The notes below the pieces were generated by a model. That model saw nothing but the letters and a program-made list of their open reading frames with translations, did no database searches and had not been told where the DNA came from. Both the position numbers and the translations under genes were made by a program. From the NCBI RefSeq assembly GCF_003990975.1, contig NZ_RZJR01000007.1, forward strand, positions 125,079 to 189,078: a stretch of DNA of 64,000 nt. The letters run 5' to 3'. This stretch comes from Cohnella sp. AR92 (GTDB taxonomy: Bacteria > Bacillota > Bacilli > Paenibacillales > Paenibacillaceae). The first letter of the stretch is position 1. Every line of letters begins with the position of its first letter. Positions 53,164 through 62,401 of the stretch are shown here, piece after piece.

Positions 53164-54363
53164 ATGAGTCCTCTGTCCGTCACGCCTGCTCCTACTGCTA
53201 AGAAAAGAGTCTTCGATCGGGTTCTGGATAAGGGAATCGTCTCCAAAGGGGAGCTCATGGACGCGTTATCCCTCACGAGCACCAGCATGACCCGGCTGTT
53301 GGAGGAGATGATCTCGGAGAACGTGCTTCAGCTTAGCGGGCACGGCGACTCCACCGGAGGCCGGAGGCCGCTCCTGTATCGGTTGAATCCCGAATACGGT
53401 TACGCCGTCGGACTGGAGATCTCTCGGATCTTCTCCTCCATCGCCTTATTCGATATGAATATGAACAAGCTTGTTTCCGAACGCTGGAGAATGGACGACC
53501 GAATGACCCCTGAAGCGTTGATCGATCGGGTCGAAGCCTTCCTCGATCGCGCTCGTAAGGAACGGGCCATCCCACCGGAGAGGATCATCGGCATCGGAAT
53601 CGGCGCCGTCGGCCCGCTACTTCCGGGCGAGGGCCTGATTCAAAAGCCGCTGTACTTCCCGTCGCCGGGTTGGACGAACGTGCCGATCACTCGTCTTCTT
53701 GAAGAACGGATCGGCATTCCGTGCACGCTGGAGAACGGCGCGAACATGGCTCTGCTCGGCGAACATTGGGCGATGCGGGACGAGAACATCCGGCATATGC
53801 TCTATGTCAGCGTCGGCTACGGCCTCCGCTCGGCGGTCATGTCCGGCGGCCAGATCGTCTACGGCGCCACCGATATGGAAGGCTCCATCGGCCAGATGAT
53901 CATACAGGTCGACGGCCCAAGGCTTCAAGGCAGAGGCAATCCCGGGGCGTTGGAAGCCTTCGCTTCCATTCAAGCCCTGGAGACGCAGTCCCGGGCTCTA
54001 TTGAAGAGCGGAAGTTCCTCTATTCTGAGCGAGCTCTCCAACCCGGAAGACCTCGATTTCGACGACCTGCTCGAAGCAATGGCGAAGGGGGATCCCCTCG
54101 TTCAAGAGCTGTTCGACCGCTCCGCCTCTTACCTGGGAGTCGGCCTTGCGAATCTGGTCAACGCTCTGCACCCGGAGAAGGTCATTCTTGGCGGCGCCTT
54201 ATTGTCGGCTTATGAAGGTGCCTTCTCCATTGCCGCCGATGCCGCCTTGCGCAACGTGTACCACTCGGATGAATACCGGCCGGCATTCAGCAAGGGAGCC
54301 TTGCAGGAGGACGCCGTCGCCTTCGGCGCCGCGCTCCTGATCTACCGCCGGATGATCGTCTAA
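53164..54363 (+). CDS. Degenerate ROK family transcriptional regulator
   Basis: The 399-residue protein has an N-terminal winged helix (SKGELMDALSLTSTSMTRLLEEMI) and a ROK-fold body (AVGLEISRIFSSIALFD, ERIIGIGIGAVGPLLPG). The zinc motif CxCGxxGCxE is replaced by GRGNPGALE, the phosphate loop DxGxT is lost, and the catalytic DxN is ENGAN. It cannot be a kinase, and zinc-dependent sugar binding is lost. AAAGGAGGG precedes the ATG by 7 nt. It stands alone and may sense something other than a free hexose. Confidence 0.85.
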   Translation: MSPLSVTPAPTAKKRVFDRVLDKGIVSKGELMDALSLTSTSMTRLLEEMISENVLQLSGHGDSTGGRRPLLYRLNPEYGYAVGLEISRIFSSIALFDMNMNKLVSERWRMDDRMTPEALIDRVEAFLDRARKERAIPPERIIGIGIGAVGPLLPGEGLIQKPLYFPSPGWTNVPITRLLEERIGIPCTLENGANMALLGEHWAMRDENIRHMLYVSVGYGLRSAVMSGGQIVYGATDMEGSIGQMIIQVDGPRLQGRGNPGALEAFASIQALETQSRALLKSGSSSILSELSNPEDLDFDDLLEAMAKGDPLVQELFDRSASYLGVGLANLVNALHPEKVILGGALLSAYEGAFSIAADAALRNVYHSDEYRPAFSKGALQEDAVAFGAALLIYRRMIV

Positions 54364-54375
54364 AGATTCAAACAA

Positions 54376-54420
54376 GAAGAGGCAGCTCCCAAGGGTCGAT
54401 GACCCCGAGGCTGCCTCTTC
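54376..54420. terminator. Putative bidirectional terminator between the ROK gene and lspA
   Basis: GAAGAGGCAGC (54376-54386) pairs with GCTGCCTCTTC (54410-54420), with an inner GGGTC/GACCC. T-runs are weak on the plus strand. Confidence 0.75.
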
Positions 54421-54430
54421 GGGCTTCCGC

Positions 54431-54898
54431 TCATGGCAAATGCTTGGCTGGTGCGCGGTGTTTCTTCCGGCCGACGAACATCGCGATCAGAAGCACGATC
54501 AAGCCGATGTTGAGGCAGATGTCCGCGACGTTCATGACCCCGCCTTCGCCCTTCAGCTTGATGAAGTCCGTGACTCCGGAGTAAAGCACGCGATCGATCG
54601 CGTTGCCTACGGCCCCGGCGACGAACAATCCCGTTCCGACCTGCATCCACGTCGACTTCAATCTTCCCTGGTAACGGCTGTACAGCACGAACGCGAGGAC
54701 GACCACGGCAACCGGGACGAACCACACTCCATAGCCCTGGAACGAGCTGCCCGCCGCTCCCGTGTTGTTCAGATGGACGAGATGAACCGTGCCGCCCCAG
54801 ACCGTCGTCGCTTCGCCGGGATCCAGGTTCGACCTCACCCATATCTTGGACAGCTGATCGGCTGCCAGCATAACTGCCGCGATTAGATAGAATAGCAC
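54431..54898 (-). CDS. lspA: Lipoprotein signal peptidase (SPase II)
   Basis: LspA removes signal peptides from prolipoproteins. The 155-residue protein has four membrane helices, the conserved DQLSK after the first, NNTGAAGSSF, and the two catalytic aspartates in VGNAIDRV and NVADICLNIG. GTG at 54898 is preferred over TTG at 54919 because GGGAGGG lies 9 nt upstream and the product then begins MLFYLIAAVM, usual for the family. It is not beside rluD or pyrR, the common neighbours, so a second copy elsewhere is possible. Confidence 0.92.
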   Translation of the reverse strand: MLFYLIAAVMLAADQLSKIWVRSNLDPGEATTVWGGTVHLVHLNNTGAAGSSFQGYGVWFVPVAVVVLAFVLYSRYQGRLKSTWMQVGTGLFVAGAVGNAIDRVLYSGVTDFIKLKGEGGVMNVADICLNIGLIVLLIAMFVGRKKHRAPAKHLP

Positions 54899-55032
54899 GT
54901 TTGAGAGCCCTCCCGACAAAAAGTTCCAGACTCTTGATTCTATATGATTTTATACGATTTCGCCGCGGATTACCAAGCGAATGATAGGGAATAAGGTCGT
55001 AAGCGTCGATCTAGCCTGGGCAAGCCCCTCCC

Positions 55033-55359
55033 TTACGATGTGACCACATAAACGAGAAGCGCGATTAACGGAAGCAGCCAGAGAAGCGGAATCTGGTTCA
55101 CCCACACGGCCGCCTTGAATTTCTTAAGATGGTAAAGTGCCCAGCTTACCCCGCAAGCAACAAGAAGAGCGATCGGATAAAGCCAGTTGACGATATATAG
55201 CGACATAAACCAGAAATAAGAAGCCGATTCCGTATCGGGATTGTCGAAGCCCATCGTCGCCATGACGGCGACGAACAGCCAGGGAATTCCCATCAAGACA
55301 TAAACGATCTGCGAGATCAATAGATAGGCATTCGCTTTGCCGTTCTTAACTCTGCTCAT
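55033..55359 (-). CDS. Small integral membrane protein, 108 aa
   Basis: The product has about three membrane helices (ISQIVYVLMGIPWLFVAVMA, FWFMSLYIVNWLYPIALLVAC and IPLLWLLPLIALLVYVV) with a short charged N terminus (MSRVKNGKAN). No catalytic motif is seen and I do not recognise a family. GGAGGAG lies 10 nt before the ATG. The gene is flanked by lspA and a GNAT gene on the same strand, with gaps of 134 and 29 bp. A role as a small membrane accessory is only conjecture. Confidence 0.7.
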   Translation of the reverse strand: MSRVKNGKANAYLLISQIVYVLMGIPWLFVAVMATMGFDNPDTESASYFWFMSLYIVNWLYPIALLVACGVSWALYHLKKFKAAVWVNQIPLLWLLPLIALLVYVVTS

Positions 55360-55388
55360 AAACGTCGGACTCCTCCGCAGCTTCAGCT

Positions 55389-55955
55389 CTAGCCTTTGTC
55401 GGTATACCCCCGATAGGCACGAGAGTGAAACTTCGATATGTGTTTAAACAGCTTTTTGCCGTCCGCGGGAAGAGGCTTCGCCGGATCGAACGACAAGATC
55501 ATGGCCCGGTAAGGCTCCGGAACCCAGGTGTACGCATGAACGTACTCCGTCAGCTCGAAGCCGCAGCTTAACCAGAAGCGGATGCGGGCAAGATTATCCG
55601 GCGTCTCCTCGGCCTCTACCTCGATCAGCAGTCCGTCCAGCTTCCTCCGCCGCGCTTCTTCTTCGATCTCTTCCATCAGCTTACCGCCGAGTCCGCGCCT
55701 TCTCTCGGAAGCCCGGACGGCGATGTAGTCGATCAGCAGCACGTTCGCTTCGGGCAGCACGCCGGCGAATGCGAAAGCGGAGACGCCGCCGCTCTCTTCG
55801 GCTAACGCGAACAGCAATCCTTGTCCTTCGCCGAACATCCGCTCGATAACCCGGTCCGGCTTCCTTCCCTTCGGGTCGGGGAAAGCCTCATGGTAGATCT
55901 CCAAAGCCGCAGGCCACGCTGCGCGGTCCGGATGATCCAATGCTAGAAATCTCAT
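55389..55955 (-). CDS. GNAT family N-acetyltransferase
   Basis: The 188-residue GNAT domain has the acetyl-CoA loop RRRGLGGKLMEEIEEEA (about 97-113), preceded by VLLIDYIAVR, and a C-terminal extension (FDPAKPLPADGKKLFKHISKFHSRAYRGY). The conserved RFWLSCGFELTEYVHAYTWVPEPYRAM is the motif B region. ATG at 55955 has GGGGAGG 11 nt upstream and is preferred over 56009. It precedes the membrane-protein gene by 29 bp and may be in the same unit. The substrate is unknown. Confidence 0.85.
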   Translation of the reverse strand: MRFLALDHPDRAAWPAALEIYHEAFPDPKGRKPDRVIERMFGEGQGLLFALAEESGGVSAFAFAGVLPEANVLLIDYIAVRASERRRGLGGKLMEEIEEEARRRKLDGLLIEVEAEETPDNLARIRFWLSCGFELTEYVHAYTWVPEPYRAMILSFDPAKPLPADGKKLFKHISKFHSRAYRGYTDKG

Positions 55956-56162
55956 GCTGTCGTTCGCCTCCCCTGATGCGTGCATCTTCCCATTGGAGCC
56001 TTTTCCCACTTAACGGAACCGATGTCCCGCCCCTTGCAACATTCATTCGCACATTCGCGCATTCGCACAATCGCTTTATTCGCGTTCTCGCTTCCTTCGC
56101 AGGAAGGCCGCCGTCCAACCTGCATGATCGGAAAGCGGCCCTGCCATCTGCGCCTATCGGTC

Positions 56163-57236
56163 TTACTTGCTGTGCATCTTGAATTCCAGGAAAAGCTCGT
56201 TGTAGTGAACGAGCATCTTCTTGCCGAGGTTGTCGTAAACTTCGAGCTTGCTTGTAAGCTCGTCGTTCGGGTAGAAGCGTTCGTCTTCCGAGATCTCGGC
56301 CGGAAGCAGCTTGAGCGCCTCCCGGTTAGGAGTCGAATAGCCGACATACTCCGCGTTCCGCTCCGCGACCTCCGGATCGAGCATGAAGTTGATGAACTGA
56401 TGGGCAGCGTCCAGGTTCTTGGCCGTTTTCGGGATGACCATGTTGTCGAACCACAGGTTGGAGCCTTCCTTCGGCACGACGTAATCGAGCTTGTCGTTCT
56501 CGCTCAGAATCTCCGAAGCGTCGCCCGACCAGACAAGGCCGACCGCCGCTTCCTCGTTCGCGAGCAGCATCTTGATCTCGTCGCCGACAAGCGCCTTCAC
56601 GTTGGGCGTCAGCGTCTTCAGCTTCTTGAGCGCTTCCTGGAGGTGATCCTCGTTCTTGTCGTTGAGCGAATAGCCCAGGCTGTTAAGCCCCATGCCCATC
56701 ACCTCGCGAGCGCTGTCCACGAGAAGGATTTGATTGCGAAGCTCCGGACTCCATAGATCGTTCCAGCTGTCGAACGTCAGGTCTCCCACGAGCTCCGGAT
56801 TATAGACGACGCCTACCGTGCCCCAGAAATAAGGGACGGAATACACGTTGCCCGGATCGAAGCTGAGGTCCATGAATCGCGGATCAATGTTCTTCAGGTT
56901 CGGAACCTTGGAATGATCGATCGGGAGCAGCAGGTTATCTTCCATCATCTTGCTGATCGCATAGTCGGACGGAACCGCGACGTCGAAGGTCGTGCCGCCT
57001 TGCTGGATCTTCGTCATCATGGCTTCGTTGGAATCGAAGGTCTGGTAGATGACCTTGACTCCCGTCTGTTCTTCGAATTCCGCGATCAGGTCGGGGTCGA
57101 TATAGTCTCCCCAGTTATAGACGGTGAGCGTATTCCCGCCGGAATAGCCCTGCTCGGAATTCAGGTACTTGGTCAGGTACATCAAGGCGAAGGCGACGAC
57201 CAGAATCCCGATGCCCAGCCTTACGAGCTGCTTCAT
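56163..57236 (-). CDS. potD: Spermidine/putrescine-binding protein of an ABC transporter
   Basis: The 357-residue extracellular binding protein has LTVYNWGDYIDPDLIAEFEEQTGVKVIYQTF split in the first lobe, the PotD signature, and VPYFWGTVGVVYNPELVG. The N terminus is a hydrophobic helix (LGIGILVVAFALMYLT) without the usual lipobox cysteine, so it is probably tethered by an uncleaved signal. It overlaps potC by 4 bp. The operon order potA-B-C-D on the minus strand is canonical. Confidence 0.94.
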   Translation of the reverse strand: MKQLVRLGIGILVVAFALMYLTKYLNSEQGYSGGNTLTVYNWGDYIDPDLIAEFEEQTGVKVIYQTFDSNEAMMTKIQQGGTTFDVAVPSDYAISKMMEDNLLLPIDHSKVPNLKNIDPRFMDLSFDPGNVYSVPYFWGTVGVVYNPELVGDLTFDSWNDLWSPELRNQILLVDSAREVMGMGLNSLGYSLNDKNEDHLQEALKKLKTLTPNVKALVGDEIKMLLANEEAAVGLVWSGDASEILSENDKLDYVVPKEGSNLWFDNMVIPKTAKNLDAAHQFINFMLDPEVAERNAEYVGYSTPNREALKLLPAEISEDERFYPNDELTSKLEVYDNLGKKMLVHYNELFLEFKMHSK

Positions 57237-58042
57237 AGACGCGCACCCGCTTCCTGAATGCGACCGCTGCGCCGGTTGATGAAGTAGTAGCCCACGACGA
57301 GCAGGATCGTGAACAGGAAGAGCAGCGTGGACAAGGCGTTGATGCTGAGCGCGACTCCTTGGCGGGCGCGGGAGTAGATCTCGACGGACAAGGTCGAGAA
57401 TCCGTTGCCGGTCACGAAGAACGTCACGGCGAAGTCGTCAAGCGAATAGGTCAGCGCCATGAAGAAGCCCGCGAAGACCCCCGACTTGATGTACGGAAGG
57501 ATGACCTTCGTCAGCACGTTCCAGCCGTTCGCTCCGAGGTCCCGGGCCGCGTCCACAAGGGAGGCGTTCATCTCCTGCAGCTTGGGCAGGATCATGATAA
57601 CGACGATCGGAACGCTGAAGGCGATGTGCGAGATCAACACGGAACCGAAGCCAAGCTTCAAACCGATCATCGTAAAAAGAATAAGGAACGACGCGCCGAT
57701 GACCACATCCGGATTCACGATAAGCACGTTGTTGAGGGACAGCAGCGCGTTCTTGGTCCGCTGCTTGCGCACCCGGTGAATCGCGATCGCTCCGATAATG
57801 CCCAGAATCGTCGAGATGAGCGAAGAGAACAACGCGATAACGAACGTGTTCAGCACGATGATCAGAAGCCGGGTATCGGAGAACACCTCTCCGTACCATT
57901 CCAACGTAAAGCCGTCATACCCGTGCATCGTTCCCCCGCTGTTGAAGGAGTAGGCGACCAGATAAAATATCGGAGCATACAGCACGACGAAGACGAGGAT
58001 CAGGTACAGATGCGACCACTTCCAGCCTTGGCTGCTTTTCAT
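57233..58042 (-). CDS. potC: Spermidine/putrescine ABC transporter permease PotC
   Basis: The 269-residue inner-membrane permease has about six helices and the EAA-loop MNASLVDAARDLGANGWNVLTKVILPYIKSG in blocks (about 150-180), the ATPase docking site. The N terminus (HLYLILVFVVLYAPIFYLVAYSFN) and the C-terminal loop with ALSINALSTLL are typical of PotC. It overlaps potB and potD by 4 bp each, so expression is translationally coupled. Together with PotB it forms the channel. Confidence 0.94.
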   Translation of the reverse strand: MKSSQGWKWSHLYLILVFVVLYAPIFYLVAYSFNSGGTMHGYDGFTLEWYGEVFSDTRLLIIVLNTFVIALFSSLISTILGIIGAIAIHRVRKQRTKNALLSLNNVLIVNPDVVIGASFLILFTMIGLKLGFGSVLISHIAFSVPIVVIMILPKLQEMNASLVDAARDLGANGWNVLTKVILPYIKSGVFAGFFMALTYSLDDFAVTFFVTGNGFSTLSVEIYSRARQGVALSINALSTLLFLFTILLVVGYYFINRRSGRIQEAGARL

Positions 58043-58842
58043 CGCGTCCCCCTCCTTTTGCGGCCGGTAATGACCATGATGATCGCCATCACGATGACGA
58101 GGAACACCGCGATGGTTGCGCCCATGCCCCAGTCCTGCGTGACGAGGAAGTGCTGCTCGATCGCCGTGCCCAGCGTGATGACGCGGTTACCCGCGATCAG
58201 ACGGGTGATCATGAAGAGCGACAGAGCCGGAATGAATACCGCTTGGCAGCCGGACTTCACGCCATCGATCGTCAGCGGAATAACGACTCTGCGAATGGTC
58301 GTCCAGGCGGACGCTCCCAGATCGCGCGCCGCGTGAATCAGCGACGGATTAAGCTCTTCCAGCGAGTTGTAGATCGGCAGCAGCATAAACGGGATAAAAA
58401 TATAGACCGATACGAACACGAAGCTGAAGTCGGTGAACAGGATCTGTTGGCGCCCGATTCCGACCGCCTCGAGCAGCTCGTTCGTCAGCCCGTAGGTGCC
58501 GAACAGCCCGATGAAGGCATACGTCTTGAGCAGCAGGTTCACCCAGCTCGGCACGATGATCAGCAGGAGCCAGAGCTGCTTGTGCTTCGTCTTCGTTAAT
58601 AAATAAGCGGTAGGATACGCGATAACGAGCGAGAAGAACGTGATCAGCAGCGCGTACCAGAACGAGCTGATCGTCATCTTCAGATAGACGGAGGTGAAGA
58701 AGTTGGCGTAGTTGCTCAGCGTCCAACCGCCTTCGACATCCTGGAATGAGTAATACACGATCAGCAGGATCGGAGCCGCCACGAACAGGATGATCCAGAG
58801 CAGATAAGGCGCCAGGTAATAGTTGCGCGACCTAGTCCTCAT
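58039..58842 (-). CDS. potB: Spermidine/putrescine ABC transporter permease PotB
   Basis: The 267-residue permease has about six helices, beginning [24 protein letters not shown], and the EAA-loop [31 protein letters not shown] in blocks (about 165-195). It overlaps potA by 11 bp and potC by 4 bp. These overlaps and the fixed order show a tightly coupled operon. Its partner is PotC; PotA binds its EAA helix. No internal promoter or terminator is seen. Confidence 0.94.
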   Translation of the reverse strand: MRTRSRNYYLAPYLLWIILFVAAPILLIVYYSFQDVEGGWTLSNYANFFTSVYLKMTISSFWYALLITFFSLVIAYPTAYLLTKTKHKQLWLLLIIVPSWVNLLLKTYAFIGLFGTYGLTNELLEAVGIGRQQILFTDFSFVFVSVYIFIPFMLLPIYNSLEELNPSLIHAARDLGASAWTTIRRVVIPLTIDGVKSGCQAVFIPALSLFMITRLIAGNRVITLGTAIEQHFLVTQDWGMGATIAVFLVIVMAIIMVITGRKRRGTR

Positions 58843-59941
58843 CGCCGCTCACCTCGGTGAATTCTTCGATCCGCCGGTCGAACTCTTCTTCCGTCTCGTT
58901 GAACCTCATGATATGTATCGCCTCGGGATCGAAGTCCAGCCCGATCTCTTCGCCGACGGCCGCTTTGCGCGTCGAATGGACCAGCCACCGGCTGCCCGAT
59001 TCGTCGATGCCGACGATCTCGTAGTGAACGCCGCGGAACAGCTGCGAATCGACGCGGATCTTCAGCTTGCCTTTCTCGGGAGACGTGATCTCCAGGTCCT
59101 CCGGGCGAATTACGACCTCGACCGGCTCCCCGTCGTGGAAGCCGCCGTCCACGCAATCGAACGACTTGCCGGCGAATTGCACCAGGTAATCGCGAACCAT
59201 CGTGCCGGGAAGAATGTTGGACTCCCCGATGAAGTCCGCGACGAAACGGTTGATCGGCTCGTCGTAAATATCCGTCGGCGTGCCGCTCTGCTGGATGGTT
59301 CCCTTGTTGAGCACGAAGATCTCGTCCGACATCGCGAGAGCTTCCTCTTGGTCATGCGTGACGAAAATAAACGTAATGCCGAGCCTCCGCTGCAGCTCGC
59401 GAAGCTCCGACTGCATCTCGGTACGCAGCTTCAGGTCAAGCGCCGACAGGGGCTCGTCCAGCAGCAGCACCGCCGGCTCGTTCACGATCGCCCGCGCGAT
59501 GGCCACCCGCTGGCGCTGGCCGCCGGACATCTCGCCTATCTCCCTGCGCTCGTAGCCGGACAAGTTGACGAAGCGCAGCGCTTCCGTCACCTTCTTCTCG
59601 ATCTCGGCTTGCTTCAGCTTCTTGATGCGAAGACCGAACGCCACGTTCTCGAACACGTTCAGATGAGGGAACAACGCGTAATCCTGGAACACCGTGTTCA
59701 CCTGGCGCTTGTTCGCCGGAACGTCGTTGATCCGAACGCCGTTCAGGTAGATATCGCCCTCCGAAGGCGTGAGGAAGCCCGCGATCAGCCTTAGGATCGT
59801 CGTTTTGCCGCAGCCCGAAGGACCGAGGAGAGTGTAGAACTTCCCCGGCTCGAGCTCGAAGCTCACGTCTTTAAGGATCGCGTCGTCGCTGTCATACTTC
59901 ATGGTCACGTTATTAAACTGAATAATGGTCTTGGTCGACAT
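58832..59941 (-). CDS. potA: Spermidine/putrescine ABC transporter ATPase
   Basis: The 369-residue ATPase powers polyamine import. It has Walker [10 protein letters not shown] (about residue 38), the Q-loop [11 protein letters not shown], signature [14 protein letters not shown], Walker [12 protein letters not shown] and the H-loop [10 protein letters not shown], then a C-terminal TOBE-like regulatory domain (about 240-369). GGGAGG lies 6 nt before the ATG. It is the first gene of potABCD. No regulatory gene such as a HTH-cupin is adjacent. Upstream is the 830-bp non-coding region with arrays C and D. Confidence 0.96.
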   Translation of the reverse strand: MSTKTIIQFNNVTMKYDSDDAILKDVSFELEPGKFYTLLGPSGCGKTTILRLIAGFLTPSEGDIYLNGVRINDVPANKRQVNTVFQDYALFPHLNVFENVAFGLRIKKLKQAEIEKKVTEALRFVNLSGYERREIGEMSGGQRQRVAIARAIVNEPAVLLLDEPLSALDLKLRTEMQSELRELQRRLGITFIFVTHDQEEALAMSDEIFVLNKGTIQQSGTPTDIYDEPINRFVADFIGESNILPGTMVRDYLVQFAGKSFDCVDGGFHDGEPVEVVIRPEDLEITSPEKGKLKIRVDSQLFRGVHYEIVGIDESGSRWLVHSTRKAAVGEEIGLDFDPEAIHIMRFNETEEEFDRRIEEFTEVSGDED

Positions 59942-60228
59942 ATCCGTCCTCCCTTGTCAAAAGCTTCCGTATCGCGTTATTCGTCTAGCTTGAATCCACT
60001 TCCGTTCTTCTATACCCCTAACCGTCCGAAACGAAGAAGTCGGTATTAGTTTAAACACGCTAACCCGAGCTTTCAACAGAAATTTGTTAATTTCCCTCGG
60101 TTTTTCGGCGGAAAATGATGATTTGCGGCGAAATGCGGCGTAAGAGTGCGATCAGGGGGGGCTATAGGCGTATAGGAGCTTTGGGCGAATAGTTGGGTCT
60201 ATTGATCACATTGGCCATCCCTCGCGCA

Positions 60229-60490
60229 CCGCACGCTGAACCCTCTCTCTCACCGAGTTATTGCCATTTGTTCAATAACTCCGCACGCTGATCCCTCTCT
60301 CTCACCGAGTTATTGCCATTTGTTCAACAACTCCGCACGCTGACCCCTCTCTCTCATCGAGTTATTGCCATTTGTTCAATAACTCCGCACGCTGATCCCT
60401 CTCTCTCACCGAGTTATTGCCATTTGTTCAATAACTCCGCACGCTGATCCCTCTCTCTCACCGAGTTATTGCCATTTGTTCAATAACTCC
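60229..60490. repeat. Hairpin array C: five 52-bp units
   Basis: Units starting CCGCAC at 60229, 60281, 60333, 60385 and 60437 (and a partial at 60489) are exactly 52 bp apart. Each ends with the inverted repeat GAGTTATTG-CCATTTGTT-CAATAACTC (first at 60255-60281), 9-bp arms and 9-nt loop. Two units have one-base changes in the loop-side arm (CAACAACTC) or linker. It is a tandem repeat with conserved linker CACGCTGATCCCTCTCTCTC. Confidence 0.88.
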
Positions 60491-60515
60491 GCACTCGCGC
60501 AGCTTTACCTGCTTC

Positions 60516-60670
60516 CTCCGGCCAGTCTGTCACGCTCTGTTAGTCGATTTCTTCGACTATCTCGCTTCTCCGGCCCGGCTATCACGCTCCGTTAGTCGAT
60601 TTCTTCGACTATCTCGCTTCCCCGGCCCGGCTATCACGCTCCGTTAGTCGATTTCTTCGACTATCTCGCT
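60516..60670. repeat. Hairpin array D: three 52-bp units
   Basis: TTAGTCGA starts at 60540, 60592 and 60644, exactly 52 bp apart. Each palindrome is TAGTCGA-TTTCT-TCGACTA, 7-bp arms and 5-nt loop. The linker TCTCGCTTCYCCGGCCCGG and a CTATCACGCTCC block are conserved, and a diverged partial linker precedes the first unit. It follows array C after 50 bp of unrelated sequence. Confidence 0.85.
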
Positions 60671-60732
60671 TCCCCAACTCTGTCTCGCTGCCCCGCTTCC
60701 CCAACGCCGCACTTTCCCCCGCAAAGCAAACA

Positions 60733-60758
60733 ATCCGCCCCCGGCAAGAAGGGCGGAT
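60733..60758 (-). terminator. Terminator of scrK
   Basis: Minus-strand stem ATCCGCCC/GGGCGGAT followed by a T-rich GTTTGCTTTG. Confidence 0.75.
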
Positions 60759-60771
60759 CTCCAACAAACGA

Positions 60772-61650
60772 TTATTTGTTCTTCCAAGCCTGAAGCCCAA
60801 GGGCGATCGAGCCGCACAGGCCCGCGTTGTCGCCGAGTCCCGGCGGCACGATGTAGTCGGCGATGCCTTCCGCGATCGCCTTGGCGCTCACGTAGCCGTT
60901 CAGGTTCTTGCGAACCTCCGCGTGGATGAGCGGGAACAGCTGCATCTGGTGCATGACGCCTCCGCCGAGGATGATCTTCTTCGGAGAGAGCGTCAGGATG
61001 GCGTTGCCCAACGCTTGGCCGATATAGAACGCCTCCATCTCCCAAGCCGGATGGTCGACCGGCAGCTCGCTGCCCTTCACTTTCCAGCGGCGCTCGATGG
61101 CCGGACCCGCCGCGATGCCTTCCAAGCAGTCGCCGTGGTACGGGCAGAAGCCTTCATAGGTATCCTCCGGATGGCGCCGGGTAAGCACGTGCCCTCCTTC
61201 CGGATGCACGAGTCCGTGAACCATTTTCCCCTCGGCATAAACGCCGACGCCCACGCCCGTTCCGATCGTATAGTACAGGACGCTGTCGAGACCCTTCGCC
61301 GCGCCCCAAGTCGCTTCTCCGAAGGCAGCCGCGTTCACGTCTGTATCCCAGCCGAACGGCACGCCGAACTCCTTCTTGAGCGTGTCCAGGAACGGATAGT
61401 TCGCCCAGCCCGGCTTCGGAGTCGTCGTCACGTACCCGTAGGTCGGGCTCGACGGATCGATATCGATAGGACCGAAGGTTCCCACCCCGATCGCTTCTAC
61501 CTGCTTATCTTTAAAGTACGAAATGACTTGTCCCAGCGTCTTCTCCGGCTGCTCCGTCGGGAAGCTGACCCGATCCAGTACCGTGCCGTTCTCGTCGCCG
61601 ACGCCGCAGACGAACTTCGTTCCCCCGGCTTCAATCGCTCCAATCCTCAT
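60772..61650 (-). CDS. scrK: ROK family fructokinase
   Basis: The 292-residue kinase has the ROK ATP loop GAIEAGGTKFVCGV, the catalytic aspartate in DTDVNAAAFGEATW, and YTIGTGVGVGVY. The zinc site is of the fructokinase type (HVLTRRHPEDTYEGFCPYHGDCLEG: His and cysteines spaced as in Bacillus YdhR/GmuE), which differs from the CxCGxxGC form of other ROK proteins. ATG at 61650 has GGAGG 7 nt upstream. The flanking genes are potABCD and lrgAB, so it is an isolated unit; the sugar source is not indicated. Confidence 0.9.
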   Translation of the reverse strand: MRIGAIEAGGTKFVCGVGDENGTVLDRVSFPTEQPEKTLGQVISYFKDKQVEAIGVGTFGPIDIDPSSPTYGYVTTTPKPGWANYPFLDTLKKEFGVPFGWDTDVNAAAFGEATWGAAKGLDSVLYYTIGTGVGVGVYAEGKMVHGLVHPEGGHVLTRRHPEDTYEGFCPYHGDCLEGIAAGPAIERRWKVKGSELPVDHPAWEMEAFYIGQALGNAILTLSPKKIILGGGVMHQMQLFPLIHAEVRKNLNGYVSAKAIAEGIADYIVPPGLGDNAGLCGSIALGLQAWKNK

Positions 61651-61705
61651 TGCCCTACCTCCACTTTCCATCATCTAGTCCACGTTCTATTGTACTGGCA
61701 ATCGC

Positions 61706-62401
61706 TCACGATAACCAGATAGCGAGCGGAATCCCCAGGATGCTCATGATCATTCCCGCCAAGCTCATCGCGAACCCGCTTATGCCGGCTTGCGCTTCGG
61801 ATTCCCTCGCCAGCCTTCCGGTGCCGATGCCATGCGCCGACGTGCCCACCGCCGCCCCGATCGCCAGATCGCTCCGAATGCGGAACAGCTTCAGCAGCGC
61901 GGGACCGAACATGCTTCCCAGCAGGCCGGTCAGCACGGTAAAGACGCCGGTAAGCTGCGGACTGCCTCCCAACTGCCTCGACAGCTCGATCGCGATCGGG
62001 GTCGTGACCGACTTCGGGAGCAGCGTGACGAGCAGCTCCTTCGAGCCTCCGAAAGCCATGACGATCAGCGAGGAGACGCACAGCCCGGCCACGGACCCGA
62101 GCGTCACCCCGATGGCGACCGCCTTCAGGTGCTTCCTCATCGACAGAAGCGACTTATAAAGCGGCACCGCCAAGGCCACCGTCGTCGGCCCGAGGAAGAA
62201 GGTGATCAGGTCCCCGCCTTCCGAGTAGCTCTCATAGGGAATATCCGCAGCCAGCAGCAGAACGATCAGAACCCCCGTGCAGGCAAAGAGAGGATGCAGC
62301 CACTTCCATCGCCGATTCAAGCGGAGAGCCAGCACGTACGCGCCTAGCGTGAGCGAGATTCCGAAGATCGGCTCGCCCGTCAGATCGCTCCAATTAGACA
62401 T
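61706..62401 (-). CDS. lrgB: LrgB family membrane protein
   Basis: The 231-residue protein has about seven hydrophobic segments and the LrgB core FFLGPTTVALAVPLYKS, LPKSVTTPIAIELSRQLGG and GTSAHGIGTGRLARESE. LrgB/CidB proteins act with LrgA/CidA in murein-hydrolase control and are also implicated in pyruvate or acetate uptake. It overlaps the LrgA-like gene by 8 bp, so the two are one unit. No LytSR-type two-component genes are near. Confidence 0.93.
   Translation of the reverse strand: MSNWSDLTGEPIFGISLTLGAYVLALRLNRRWKWLHPLFACTGVLIVLLLAADIPYESYSEGGDLITFFLGPTTVALAVPLYKSLLSMRKHLKAVAIGVTLGSVAGLCVSSLIVMAFGGSKELLVTLLPKSVTTPIAIELSRQLGGSPQLTGVFTVLTGLLGSMFGPALLKLFRIRSDLAIGAAVGTSAHGIGTGRLARESEAQAGISGFAMSLAGMIMSILGIPLAIWLS

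Larger units (their letters stand above)
59942..60771. other. 830-bp non-coding region with hairpin arrays C and D
   Basis: No credible gene is present between potA and scrK. The first 240 bp must contain the potA promoter and shows an 8-bp palindrome GTTTAAAC near 60050-60058. The rest consists of arrays C (60229-60490) and D (60516-60670) and the scrK terminator. Confidence 0.6.

Noticed and set aside
56041-56085. Short 8-bp repeats ATTCGCAC/ATTCGCGC in the gap before potD's end
   Set aside because: Only about four imperfect units; simple slippage is enough to explain it.
60609-60800. A 63-codon minus-strand open frame overlapping array D
   Set aside because: Composed largely of the repeat and overlaps the scrK terminator; no ribosome site.
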